Part shown: positions 1 through 6,136 of the stretch, piece by piece
Layout: every line of letters starts with the position of its first letter
Numbering within the stretch: position 1 is the stretch's first letter
Origin: Bryobacterales bacterium
GTDB lineage: Bacteria; Acidobacteriota; Terriglobia; Bryobacterales; Bryobacteraceae
Assembly: GCA_003517725.1 (NCBI GenBank)
Contig: DOZZ01000113.1
Location: 622 to 6,757, forward strand
Reading direction: 5' to 3'
Length of the DNA stretch: 6,136 nt
The notes under the pieces: model-generated
What the model saw: the letters and a program-made list of their open reading frames with translations, nothing else
Told to the model about the DNA's origin: nothing
Database searches by the model: none
Made by a program: the position numbers and the translations under genes

Positions 1-108
1 GGCTATCGCGAGGAGCCCAACCAGACACGCATTGAGCGTGAGGGAAATTCTTACTTGAAGAAGGAATTCCCTAAACTGGATTACATCAAGACCGCGACGA
101 TCCAATGA
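1..108 (+). CDS. Cyclophilin-type peptidyl-prolyl isomerase, C-terminal end (5' partial)
   Basis: Only the last 35 codons are inside the window, read in the first frame and ending at TGA 106-108. The tail contains [20 protein letters not shown], which matches the C-terminal tail of the next gene ([20 protein letters not shown]). About 20 of 35 aligned positions are identical by hand count. This tail follows the cyclophilin domain in a family of extended bacterial peptidyl-prolyl cis-trans isomerases, so the gene is very probably a paralogue of its downstream neighbour. The catalytic domain and any signal peptide lie outside the window, so activity and location cannot be judged directly. Its stop codon overlaps the next start codon by four bases (ATGA, 105-108), implying one mRNA and coupled translation. 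Confidence 0.8.
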   Translation, partial: GYREEPNQTRIEREGNSYLKKEFPKLDYIKTATIQ

Positions 109-755
109 GCACGCATCGATTCCTTCCATTATTAATCGTTACGCTGGGGACGTTCGCGCTAGCCGCTCCGCCCAGAAAAGCAATGCCCGCGCGTAGGGCC
201 GCGCCGGTGCGGGCGCCCGCCGCATATCGCGTCACGCTCGACACATCGAAGGGTCCGGTGGTGATTGACGTCACGCGGGAGTGGTCGCCGCTCGGAGCCG
301 ACCGCTTCTATCAATTGGTGAAGAGCGGCTATTACGACGGCGCGCGCTTCTTCCGGATTGTGCCGGGGTTCGTAGTGCAAATCGGCTTGGCGGGCGATCC
401 GAAGGCTACAAAAAAATGGAGCCAACCGATCGTCGACGAGCCGGTGAAGCAGAGCAACACGCGCGGCTATGTGTCGTTCGCCATGAGCGGCAAGAATTCC
501 CGCACGGCGCAGATTTTTGTGAACCTGGGAGACAACGCGCGCCTGGATGCCATGGGATTTGCGCCGTTCGGGCTGGTGACGGCCGGCATGGAAAACGTGG
601 ATGTGTTGAACAGCGAATACGGCGAAACGCCGGACCAGAGCCGCATCGAAGAAGAAGGCAACGAGTATCTTCAAAAAGAGTTCCCGAACCTGGACTTCAT
701 CCAGCATGCCAGCGTTGAAAAGCTGGATGCCGTGAAGACACCGGAAACGAAATGA
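105..755 (+). CDS. Secreted cyclophilin-type peptidyl-prolyl cis-trans isomerase
   Basis: This 216-residue protein should catalyse cis-trans isomerisation of X-Pro bonds and assist folding of exported proteins. Residues 1-20 look like a Sec signal peptide: a short basic start, hydrophobic core [14 protein letters not shown], and an A-L-A cleavage site before A21. An Ala/Pro/Arg-rich linker follows to about residue 40, then the cyclophilin fold (about 41-170). The core motif [13 protein letters not shown] (82-94) supplies R84, F89 and Q92, the equivalents of the human CypA catalytic Arg, Phe and Gln. AQIFVNL (135-141) and [10 protein letters not shown] (147-156) are the other conserved blocks. 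The conserved Trp and His of human CypA are absent from the last block; I believe this is common in bacterial members. Residues 171-216 form the family-specific tail. The start is set by the ATGA overlap with the upstream paralogue, and no clear Shine-Dalgarno precedes it, which suggests translational coupling. The lack of a lipobox cysteine argues for a soluble periplasmic protein. Confidence 0.92.
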   Translation: MSTHRFLPLLIVTLGTFALAAPPRKAMPARRAAPVRAPAAYRVTLDTSKGPVVIDVTREWSPLGADRFYQLVKSGYYDGARFFRIVPGFVVQIGLAGDPKATKKWSQPIVDEPVKQSNTRGYVSFAMSGKNSRTAQIFVNLGDNARLDAMGFAPFGLVTAGMENVDVLNSEYGETPDQSRIEEEGNEYLQKEFPNLDFIQHASVEKLDAVKTPETK

Positions 756-1537
756 CAACCATGCATACTCATCCATTAGATCTTTCGGGCCGCGTGGCCG
801 TGGTGGTCGGCGGCACGTCAGGCTTAGGGCGGGCGTTGGCTAAAGGTCTTGCCAGGGCCGGCGCCGACGTAGTGGCCACGGGACGCCGCGAAGGCCTGGC
901 GGGCGAGGTCGCCTCCGAGATTGAAGCCCTGGGGCGGCGCTCGCTGGTCCACGGGGTGGACGTCTCGGATCGAGCGTCCATCGATCGTCTGCGGGACGTG
1001 GTGCTCGGGACTTTCGGCGAGATCGACATTTTGCTGAATGCGGCGGGGAAAACCAAGCGCATCCCGAGTAAAGATTTTCCCGAACAGGAGTGGCAATCGA
1101 TTTTCGACGCCAACGTTACGGGCATGCTGCGCGCGTGCCAGTCATTCTACGAGCCGCTCAGAAAAAACCGGCGTGGACGCATCATCAACATTGCGTCGCT
1201 CACGTCCTACGTGGCGTTCCATGAAGTCGCGGCCTACTCGGCCTCGAAGGCGGCGGTGCTGTCCCTGACCCAAAGCCTGGGCTGCGAGTGGGCCAAAGAC
1301 GGCATCAACGTGAACGCGATTGCGCCGGGCGTCTTCAAAACGCCGTTGAACGAGCACCTGATCACCGGCACGCCGCGCGGCAACGAACTGCTGATGCGCA
1401 CGCCGATGGGCCGCTTCGGAACTCCCGACGAGCTGGTGGGCGCCGCCATTTTGCTGGCATCGGATGCGGCCAGCTTCATCACCGGCCAGTGCCTGGCGGT
1501 GGACGGCGGGTTCCTGGCATCGGGTGTTAACAGCTAG
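752..1537 (+). CDS. Short-chain dehydrogenase/reductase (SDR), classical type
   Basis: A 261-residue NAD(P)-dependent oxidoreductase of the classical SDR family, at the usual length of about 250. The Rossmann glycine motif GGTSGLG (20-26) has its three conserved glycines G20, G24 and G26, though the usual Thr before the first is Val. Others are VDV (69-71, adenine contact), NAAG (96-99), N121, catalytic S149, YSASK (162-166, Y162 and K166), and APGVFKTP (191-198). The end ITGQCLAVDGGFLASG is the typical SDR C-terminus. The Arg pair at 45-46 after strand beta-2, with no acidic residue there, favours NADP(H), an inference. The nearest families I recall are gluconate 5-dehydrogenase and KduD-like sugar-acid dehydrogenases, but substrate cannot be assigned. 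The start overlaps the cyclophilin stop (ATGA 752-755); an in-frame ATG at 761 is possible but has no better ribosome site. Operon membership with the cyclophilins is clear, their functional link is not. Confidence 0.93.
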   Translation: MTTMHTHPLDLSGRVAVVVGGTSGLGRALAKGLARAGADVVATGRREGLAGEVASEIEALGRRSLVHGVDVSDRASIDRLRDVVLGTFGEIDILLNAAGKTKRIPSKDFPEQEWQSIFDANVTGMLRACQSFYEPLRKNRRGRIINIASLTSYVAFHEVAAYSASKAAVLSLTQSLGCEWAKDGINVNAIAPGVFKTPLNEHLITGTPRGNELLMRTPMGRFGTPDELVGAAILLASDAASFITGQCLAVDGGFLASGVNS

Positions 1538-1566
1538 GGGTAGTGCGCGCGGGATCGAAAGCGCAG

Positions 1567-1570
1567 TAGG
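1567..1570 (+). promoter_or_regulatory. Ribosome binding site supporting the GTG start at 1579
   Basis: TAGG ends eight bases before the GTG at 1579. A second purine patch, AAGG at 1573-1576, is too close to that GTG. The overlapping ATG at 1577 is in another frame and does not give the hydrophobic signal peptide, so GTG 1579 is preferred. Confidence 0.4.
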
Positions 1571-1578
1571 CTAAGGAT

Positions 1579-2838
1579 GTGCGAATTTGGCTTTTACTGC
1601 TGCTTTTATTGATCCCGTCGATTGCTCCTTCCTTCTCGGTGTTGACTCACGAAGCGATTATCGACGCTGCGTGGGACGATTCCATCAAACCAGTACTGCT
1701 GAAGCGTTTTCCGCAGGCTACGCCGGATGATTTGGTAAACGCGCATGCCTATGCGTACGGCGGGTGCATTATCCAGGACCTTGGATACTATCCTTTCGGA
1801 AGCCACCAATTTAGCGATTTAGCGCATTACGTGCGCAGCGGAAGCTTCGTGATGAACCTGCTGAAGGATGCGAAGGATGTGAACGAATTTGCCTTTGCGT
1901 TGGGCGCGCTGGCGCATTACGCGGCGGATAATCAGGGCCATCCCATCGCAACCAATCCGTCGGTTGGATTACTGTTCCCGAAACTGAGGCAGGAGTTTGG
2001 CCCGACCGTGACGTACGAAGACGATCCCACGGCGCATATACGCACGGAATTCTCGTTCGACGTGGTGCAAGTGGCGCGCGGCCACTATGCGTCGAAAGCG
2101 TATCACGACTTCATCGGCTTTCAGGTTTCCAAAGAACTGCTGGACCGCGCTTTTCAGGAGACCTACGGCATAGAGATGAAGGACGTGTTCCACAGCGAGG
2201 ACACGTCACTGAATACTTACCGGCACACGGTCGGCGCTCTAATTCCAGAGATGACCAGGGTGGCGTGGGCCATCAAGAAGAAGGATTTGCAAAAGCAGAC
2301 GCCGGGCCTGGGGCGGCGCAAGTTTGTCTACAACCTTTCGCGCTCGAGCTATGAGAAGGAGTGGGGCGCGGGCTATCAGAAGCCATCTTTGAAGGAGCGT
2401 TTTGTGGCATTCCTGCTGCGCATTGTGCCCAAGATAGGACCTTTCAAAGCGCTGGCGTTCAAGGCCCCCACGCCGCAGACCGAAGCCCTCTTCATGAAGA
2501 GCTTCAACACCACGCTGGACCAGTACCGCCAGCTTTTGCGAGCGACGGCGCAGGACCAATTGGCGCTGGCGGATTCGAACTTCGATACCGGCAAGCCGGT
2601 AGTAGCGGGCACTTACCGCCTGGCGGACGAGGCGTACGCCAAGCTGGTGGACGACCTGGAGAAGAACAAATTCGCCGGGATGCAACCCGATCTGCGGGAT
2701 AATGTTCTCGGCTTTTATCACGATGTGAAAACGCCCACCGACCTCAAGCGGAGCCCGCAAGATTGGGAGAAGCTGCAACGTGAATTGCAGGAACTGCGGG
2801 ACGCTCCCGCGGCGGCGCCCCAACCGGCGACGAAGTGA
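1579..2838 (+). CDS. Exported zinc-dependent phospholipase C family protein
   Basis: A 419-residue protein starting at GTG. Residues 1-20 (hydrophobic run WLLLLLLLIPSIA) form a signal peptide. The N-terminal half carries the metal-ligand pattern of bacterial zinc-dependent phospholipase C / S1-P1 nuclease-like enzymes, in order: H24 (THEAI), D67 (QDLGYYPFG), H83 (LAHYV), H113 and D117 (HYAADNQGHP), H121, then H153 and E157 (HIRTE). This parallels H14, D55, H69, H118, D122, H128, H142 and E146 of the Bacillus cereus enzyme, including the final HxxxE. One difference is the closer D-to-H spacing (HxxxDxxxH rather than a six-residue step). The half after about residue 200 is alpha-helical-looking, charged, and not recognised; it makes the protein longer than the classic enzyme of about 245 mature residues. 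It probably hydrolyses phospholipids or another phosphodiester outside the cytoplasm, but the substrate is unproven. It begins 41 bases after the dehydrogenase stop, so cotranscription is possible; no terminator is visible between them. Confidence 0.82.
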   Translation: MRIWLLLLLLLIPSIAPSFSVLTHEAIIDAAWDDSIKPVLLKRFPQATPDDLVNAHAYAYGGCIIQDLGYYPFGSHQFSDLAHYVRSGSFVMNLLKDAKDVNEFAFALGALAHYAADNQGHPIATNPSVGLLFPKLRQEFGPTVTYEDDPTAHIRTEFSFDVVQVARGHYASKAYHDFIGFQVSKELLDRAFQETYGIEMKDVFHSEDTSLNTYRHTVGALIPEMTRVAWAIKKKDLQKQTPGLGRRKFVYNLSRSSYEKEWGAGYQKPSLKERFVAFLLRIVPKIGPFKALAFKAPTPQTEALFMKSFNTTLDQYRQLLRATAQDQLALADSNFDTGKPVVAGTYRLADEAYAKLVDDLEKNKFAGMQPDLRDNVLGFYHDVKTPTDLKRSPQDWEKLQRELQELRDAPAAAPQPATK

Positions 2839-2855
2839 GGATCGCGAACCCAATC

Positions 2856-2864
2856 TGGTAGAAT
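2856..2864 (+). promoter_or_regulatory. Candidate extended -10 promoter for tRNA-Gly
   Basis: TGGTAGAAT reads as an extended -10 (TG, one base, then TAGAAT, which differs from TATAAT at two positions). It places a transcription start near 2871, about nine bases before the tRNA 5' end. The -35 position at 17-base spacing (TGAGGA, 2836-2841) is a poor match and overlaps the stop codon of the upstream gene. Position relative to the tRNA is the main support. Confidence 0.4.
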
Positions 2865-2879
2865 TCGAGTAGCCGAAAA

Positions 2880-2954
<75 letters not shown>

Positions 2955-2980
2955 TGTCTTAATTGCAGTAACTTACGGCC

Positions 2981-3189
2981 CTAAAACTCGGTCCTTGCGC
3001 CACGCGCTGCGCCACTAAAAAGCCGGTGGTCCAAGCCGAACGAGATCACCCAACCGAGTCCAAGGATGATGCCCGTCCAGTGGATGAGGCCACTTTGCTA
3101 TCCTCTGCTCAAGCCCATGAACACCTGTTGGCAGTACGGCCCGGCCCCAGCCGATGTTCATCAAGGCTTCGAAGCGCCCTCAGTTTCAT
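2981..3189 (-). pseudogene. Probable decayed small membrane-protein gene
   Basis: Read on the minus strand, an ATG (3187-3189) preceded by AAAAGG opens MKLRALRSLDEHRLGPG. A one-step frame change near 3145 continues as PYCQQVFMGLSRG, an in-frame TAG (3098-3100) interrupts, and then GLIHWTGIILGLGWVISFGL runs on to DHRLF and a TAG stop at 2981-2983. The latter part looks like a single transmembrane helix with flanking charges. Over about 23 codons of it, hand-counted GC is near 57%, 43% and 87% at codon positions 1, 2 and 3, which is the pattern of real coding sequence in a GC-rich genome. The whole would encode about 69 residues with one frameshift and one nonsense change. I do not recognise the family. 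Its start would lie only 22 bases from the divergent araB start, leaving no room for separate promoters. A chance open stretch remains possible. Confidence 0.33.
3117..3161. repeat. 7-bp inverted repeat upstream of araB, possible operator
   Basis: ATGAACA (3117-3123) and its exact reverse complement TGTTCAT (3155-3161) are separated by 31 bases, 51 bases before the araB start. The same ATGAACA recurs at 3212-3218 as the first codons of araB. The spacing suits two regulator half-sites or DNA looping only loosely, and it does not resemble the Bacillus AraR operator I know. It may be chance. Confidence 0.15.
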
Positions 3190-3203
3190 GACCCTTTTCT
3201 GGT

Positions 3204-3207
3204 AGGA
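3204..3207 (+). promoter_or_regulatory. Ribosome binding site of araB
   Basis: AGGA lies four bases before ATG 3212, slightly short but usable. It supports this ATG, which also places the conserved kinase motif GIDFGT at residues 8-13, as expected for the family. Confidence 0.5.
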
Positions 3208-3211
3208 ATCG

Positions 3212-4801
3212 ATGAACAGCACGGTCGTTGCCGGTATAGACTTCGGGACTCTGAGCGTACGGGTGTCGCTATTCGACAGCGAGAAGGGCCGTCTCGGGTC
3301 GGGGATCGCGGAGTATCCACTGCACCGCAAGCGCGACGATCCGGACTACGCAACACAGAGCCACTCCGATCACCTGAACGCTGTGGTGCTGGCCATGCAT
3401 GGTGCGCTCGCGGAAGCCGCAATTCCGGGCAGCGCAGTGAAAGCTCTGGCGATCGACACGACTGGTTCCAGCGTGATTCCAGTAGGCCCGGGCCTCGAGC
3501 CGCTGGACGAGTATTATCTCTGGGCGGATCACCGCGCATGGCGTGAAGCGGCGGAGATCACGGCGAAGGCGCACGAGCAACACCTGGAGGCCATTGCATG
3601 GTGCGGTGGCGTGTACTCGTCCGAATGGGGATTTTCGAAGCTACTCCACTGGCTGCGGCACAACCCCGAGAAACGCAGCCGGTTCGTCTCCGCGTTCGAG
3701 CACTGCGACTACATCGCCGCTGTCCTGTGCGGTATCCGCGAGGTGGATCGGGCTCCGCGCAGTGTTTGCGCCATGGGACACAAGTGGATGTGGAATGCCT
3801 CGCTGGGCGGGCTCCCGCCGGAGGAGTTTTGGGTTTCTGTCGATCCACTGCTGGCGGGCGTGCGCGCTAAGCTCGGGGGGCGTTACGCCACGTCGGAGGC
3901 GATCGCCGGAAGCCTGTCGCGTGAATGGGCCGAGAAACTGGGCCTGACCACCGACGTGGTGATCCCCGTGGGCGCGTTCGACGCGCATTGGGACGCCATC
4001 GGCGCCGGCGTGCAACTGGGCGATGCGGTCAACGTCATCGGCACCTCCACCTGCATCATCGGCCTGAGTTCCAAGAGCACGCTTGTGCCTGGAGTTTGCG
4101 GCGTTGTGCCCGGCTCGGTGGATCCCGCGTGGACCGGCATCGAAGCGGGGTTGTCGGCTGTGGGCGACCTCTTCAACGCCATCGCGGGACGCGCAAAAAC
4201 TTCGGTCGCGCAACTTTCGGCGGAGCTGGCGCACTACCGCGCCGGACAGACTGGCTTGCTGCGGCTCACCTGGGATAACGGCGACCGCACCGTGCTGGTT
4301 AACCCCGAGCTGGGCGGCGTGACACTGGGCTGGCATCTCACCAGCACGGCGGCGGACGAACTCTTCGCGGCCATCGAGGGCACCGCCTTTCACACGCGCG
4401 TGATCTTAGACCGCATGGCCGAGCATGGCGCCGGGATTCAACGCATCATCAACGGCGGCGGCATCCCGAAGAAGAACGACGTTCTCAATCAAATCTACGC
4501 CGACGTGCTGAACCGGCCCATCCTGGTGCCGCAGGACGACGTAACCAGCCTGGGATCGGCTATCTTTGCGTTTCTAGCAGCCAAAGCATTCCCGTCGATA
4601 GCCGCGGCACAGCAGGCACTCTGCCCGCCGCACCGAGTCTTCACACCGAACGCCGGGAATGTGGCGATCTATGAAGAGCTTTATCCGTTGTATCGCGATC
4701 TCTATTTCGCACTGGGCGACCGGAATGCCTCCCCACGCGCGCTCGGCCGTGTTTTGCCCGAACTGCGCCGCATTGCCGCCCAGGTGAGGCAAAGCACATG
4801 A
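3212..4801 (+). CDS. araB: L-ribulokinase (FGGY carbohydrate kinase)
   Basis: A cytoplasmic kinase of 529 residues that phosphorylates L-ribulose to L-ribulose 5-phosphate with ATP. It shows the two FGGY actin-like domains. In the first are the phosphate-binding GIDFGTLSVRVSLFD (8-22), AIDTTGSS (80-87), LWADHRAWREA (103-113), GGVYSSEWGFSKLLHW (132-147) and GHKWMWN (189-195). GAFDAHWDA (254-262) carries the probable catalytic base D257. In the second are VIGTSTC (275-281), the ribulokinase-like GIEAGLSAVGDLF (309-321), GGGIPKKN (415-422) and DDVTSLGSAIFAFLAA (442-457). The length is somewhat below the Escherichia coli enzyme (566). Sequence alone shows an FGGY kinase of AraB type; araD and araA immediately downstream fix the substrate. 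Its stop overlaps the araD start (ATGA 4798-4801). No CRP, AraC or AraR site could be recognised upstream. Confidence 0.95.
   Translation: MNSTVVAGIDFGTLSVRVSLFDSEKGRLGSGIAEYPLHRKRDDPDYATQSHSDHLNAVVLAMHGALAEAAIPGSAVKALAIDTTGSSVIPVGPGLEPLDEYYLWADHRAWREAAEITAKAHEQHLEAIAWCGGVYSSEWGFSKLLHWLRHNPEKRSRFVSAFEHCDYIAAVLCGIREVDRAPRSVCAMGHKWMWNASLGGLPPEEFWVSVDPLLAGVRAKLGGRYATSEAIAGSLSREWAEKLGLTTDVVIPVGAFDAHWDAIGAGVQLGDAVNVIGTSTCIIGLSSKSTLVPGVCGVVPGSVDPAWTGIEAGLSAVGDLFNAIAGRAKTSVAQLSAELAHYRAGQTGLLRLTWDNGDRTVLVNPELGGVTLGWHLTSTAADELFAAIEGTAFHTRVILDRMAEHGAGIQRIINGGGIPKKNDVLNQIYADVLNRPILVPQDDVTSLGSAIFAFLAAKAFPSIAAAQQALCPPHRVFTPNAGNVAIYEELYPLYRDLYFALGDRNASPRALGRVLPELRRIAAQVRQST
4782..4789 (+). promoter_or_regulatory. 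Ribosome binding site of araD inside araB
   Basis: AGGTGAGG lies within the last codons of araB, eight bases before ATG 4798. It is the strongest Shine-Dalgarno in the window. So araD can recruit ribosomes directly as well as by reinitiation, unlike the other overlap junctions, which have weak or no such site. Confidence 0.65.
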
Positions 4802-5490
4802 GTCTTAAACATCTGCGCGAGGAAGTACTCGAAGCCAATCTGGAACTCGTCCGTCAGAACCTGGTCGTATTCACATTCGGCAATGCCAGCGGCTACGATC
4901 CCGAATCCGGGCGTGTCGTTATTAAGCCGAGCGGCGTTCCTTATGACAAGTTAAAGCCGGAGGATCTGGTCGTGACCGATCTCCACGGAACCATTGTCGA
5001 AGGCGCGCTGCGCCCATCGTCCGACCTGCCAACGCATGTTGCTCTATATCAGGCCTTCACAGGTATCCGCGGCGTGGTGCATACGCATTCGCGCTATGCC
5101 ACCGCGTGGGCTCAGGCAGGCCGGGCGATTCCGTGCCTCGGCACGACGCACGCCGACTACTTTCCTGGCCCGATTCCAGTGACGCCTCACATGCTGCCGG
5201 CGGAGATTGAATCCGAGTACGAGTGGAATACCGGCCAAGTGATCATCCGTGAGTTTGGGGGGCGCGATCCGCTTCGAAACAAGGCCGTGCTGGTAGCGGG
5301 GCACGCGCCGTTTTGCTGGGGCGCCACGCCGGCCGACGCCGCTCACACTGCGATCATTGTGGAAGAGTTGGCCCATATGGCGTATCTCACGGTGAACCTT
5401 CGCGCCGATGCGACTGAACTTTCCGACGCCCTCCGCAACAAGCACTTTCTCAGAAAACACGGCCCCGACGCCTATTACGGACAAAAATGA
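4798..5490 (+). CDS. araD: L-ribulose-5-phosphate 4-epimerase
   Basis: A 230-residue class II aldolase-fold epimerase converting L-ribulose 5-phosphate to D-xylulose 5-phosphate, the last step linking arabinose to the pentose phosphate pathway. It aligns almost without gaps to the Escherichia coli enzyme (231 residues). The start [18 protein letters not shown] and GNASG (28-32) lead into VIKPSGVPY (41-49). SSDLPTH (74-80) contains D76, and VHTHSR (94-99) contains zinc ligands H95 and H97. THADYF (117-122) has the catalytic D120, GHAPF (168-172) the third zinc ligand H169, and AYYGQ (225-229) the catalytic Y227. All expected metal and catalytic residues are therefore present. It follows araB with a 4-base overlap and precedes araA with another. 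The family also includes UlaF and SgbE, which act on the same sugar phosphate, but the ara neighbours decide the assignment. Confidence 0.97.
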   Translation: MSLKHLREEVLEANLELVRQNLVVFTFGNASGYDPESGRVVIKPSGVPYDKLKPEDLVVTDLHGTIVEGALRPSSDLPTHVALYQAFTGIRGVVHTHSRYATAWAQAGRAIPCLGTTHADYFPGPIPVTPHMLPAEIESEYEWNTGQVIIREFGGRDPLRNKAVLVAGHAPFCWGATPADAAHTAIIVEELAHMAYLTVNLRADATELSDALRNKHFLRKHGPDAYYGQK

Positions 5491-6136
5491 AAATCGACAA
5501 TTCCGCTCTTGAACTCTGGTTTGTTACGGGCAGCCAGCACCTTTATGGCGAAGAGACCCTGCAGCAGGTGGCTGAACATGCGCGCGGGATCGCGGAGGGC
5601 TTGAAAGTTCCGGTGCGCGTGGTCGTCAAGCCCGTCATGACAACCTCGGAGTCCATCGAACAGCTGGCCCTGGAGGCTAACTCGTCGAAAGCGTGCATCG
5701 GCCTCATTCTTTGGATGCACACTTTTTCTCCGTCCAAAATGTGGATCGCGGGTCTGATGGCACTGCGTAAGCCGTTCGTTCATCTGCACACGCAGTTCAA
5801 CGCTGCCCTGCCCTGGCGAAGTATCGACATGGACTTCATGAATCTGAACCAGTCCGCCCACGGCGACCGCGAGTTCGGGTTCATCTGCACGCGCTTGCAT
5901 CTGAACCGCAAAGTGGTGGTGGGCTTCTGGCAGGATCGTCAGGTTCAACACGACCTTGACGTGTGGACCCGGGCCGCGTGTGCCTGGCACGAAGCGCAGC
6001 ATTTGAAGGTAGCGCGCTTCGGCGACAACATGCGGAACGTCGCGGTCACCGAAGGCAACAAGGTGAACGCGCAGATCTCGCTCCGGTATTCCGTTCACGG
6101 GTATGGCATTGGCGATCTGGTCGCTCGCGTCCGCCA
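5487..6136 (+). CDS. araA: L-arabinose isomerase, N-terminal part (3' partial)
   Basis: The reading frame opens at ATG 5487 (ATGA overlap with the araD stop, 5487-5490) and stays open to the window end: 216 codons of an expected total of about 500. The product isomerises L-arabinose to L-ribulose, the first step of the pathway, in the cytoplasm and normally with Mn2+. Recognisable blocks are [12 protein letters not shown] (10-21), [15 protein letters not shown] (73-87), [12 protein letters not shown] (99-110), [20 protein letters not shown] (112-131), and [19 protein letters not shown] (172-190). Q17, L19 and F80 correspond to substrate-pocket residues Q16, L18 and F83 of the Escherichia coli enzyme. 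The two metal-binding Glu and two His residues are in the missing C-terminal part, so integrity cannot be judged. Only a weak GGA precedes the start, so coupling to araD translation is likely. Confidence 0.97.
   Translation, partial: MKIDNSALELWFVTGSQHLYGEETLQQVAEHARGIAEGLKVPVRVVVKPVMTTSESIEQLALEANSSKACIGLILWMHTFSPSKMWIAGLMALRKPFVHLHTQFNAALPWRSIDMDFMNLNQSAHGDREFGFICTRLHLNRKVVVGFWQDRQVQHDLDVWTRAACAWHEAQHLKVARFGDNMRNVAVTEGNKVNAQISLRYSVHGYGIGDLVARVR

Noticed and set aside
159..776. Minus-strand open frame of 205 codons opposite the cyclophilin
   Set aside because: The + strand frame has the signal peptide and every cyclophilin motif; the antisense product has none.
1544..1565. TGCGC/GCGCA hairpin between the dehydrogenase and the phospholipase-like gene
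   Set aside because: The stem is only five pairs with a 12-base loop and no following T run, so it is not a credible terminator.
3066..3191. Short + strand frame starting ATGATG, 41 codons, in the tRNA-araB spacer
   Set aside because: Ribosome signal is too close to the start, composition is not protein-like (Trp, Cys, Pro and Met rich), and the opposite strand has better coding periodicity.
3641..4393. Minus-strand open frame of 250 codons inside araB
   Set aside because: It lies wholly opposite a kinase gene with all family motifs and has no recognisable domain; long antisense frames are expected in GC-rich genes.
5475..6098. Minus-strand open frame of 207 codons opposite the last gene
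   Set aside because: The + strand here encodes a clear L-arabinose isomerase N-terminus; the minus frame is its shadow.

Overview
This is a GC-rich bacterial window (roughly 60% GC by eye). It holds six protein genes on the + strand (the first and last are cut by the window edges), one tRNA-Gly gene and one probable decayed minus-strand gene. No gene names the organism. An exported extended cyclophilin in tandem, a secreted zinc-dependent phospholipase C-like protein and an araB-araD-araA order would fit a soil or plant-litter bacterium. Acidobacteriota (Bryobacter/Solibacter type) is my best guess, but it is inference only.

Layout. (1) Positions 1-1537: the 3' end of one cyclophilin-type peptidyl-prolyl isomerase, a complete secreted paralogue, and a classical short-chain dehydrogenase. 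These three are joined by ATGA stop/start overlaps. (2) Positions 1579-2838: an exported protein with the full metal-ligand pattern of the zinc-dependent phospholipase C family. It starts at GTG, 41 bases after the dehydrogenase. (3) Positions 2880-2954: tRNA-Gly with anticodon CCC and an encoded CCA end, preceded by an extended -10 promoter candidate. (4) Positions 2955-3211: a spacer holding what looks like a broken small membrane-protein gene on the minus strand, plus a 7-bp inverted repeat. (5) Positions 3212-6136: an L-arabinose catabolic operon, araB (ribulokinase), araD (ribulose-5-phosphate 4-epimerase) and araA (L-arabinose isomerase, truncated by the window end), again joined by ATGA overlaps.

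The ara genes form a complete pathway: AraA converts L-arabinose to L-ribulose, AraB phosphorylates it to L-ribulose 5-phosphate, and AraD epimerises that to D-xylulose 5-phosphate for the pentose phosphate pathway. No transporter, arabinosidase or regulator lies inside the window. The cyclophilins and the phospholipase-like protein carry export signals and probably act outside the cytoplasm. Nothing ties them functionally to arabinose use.

I found no convincing new multi-gene system. The least ordinary items are the minus-strand relic between the tRNA and araB, the tandem cyclophilin pair, and the identical 4-base overlap at all four within-operon junctions.
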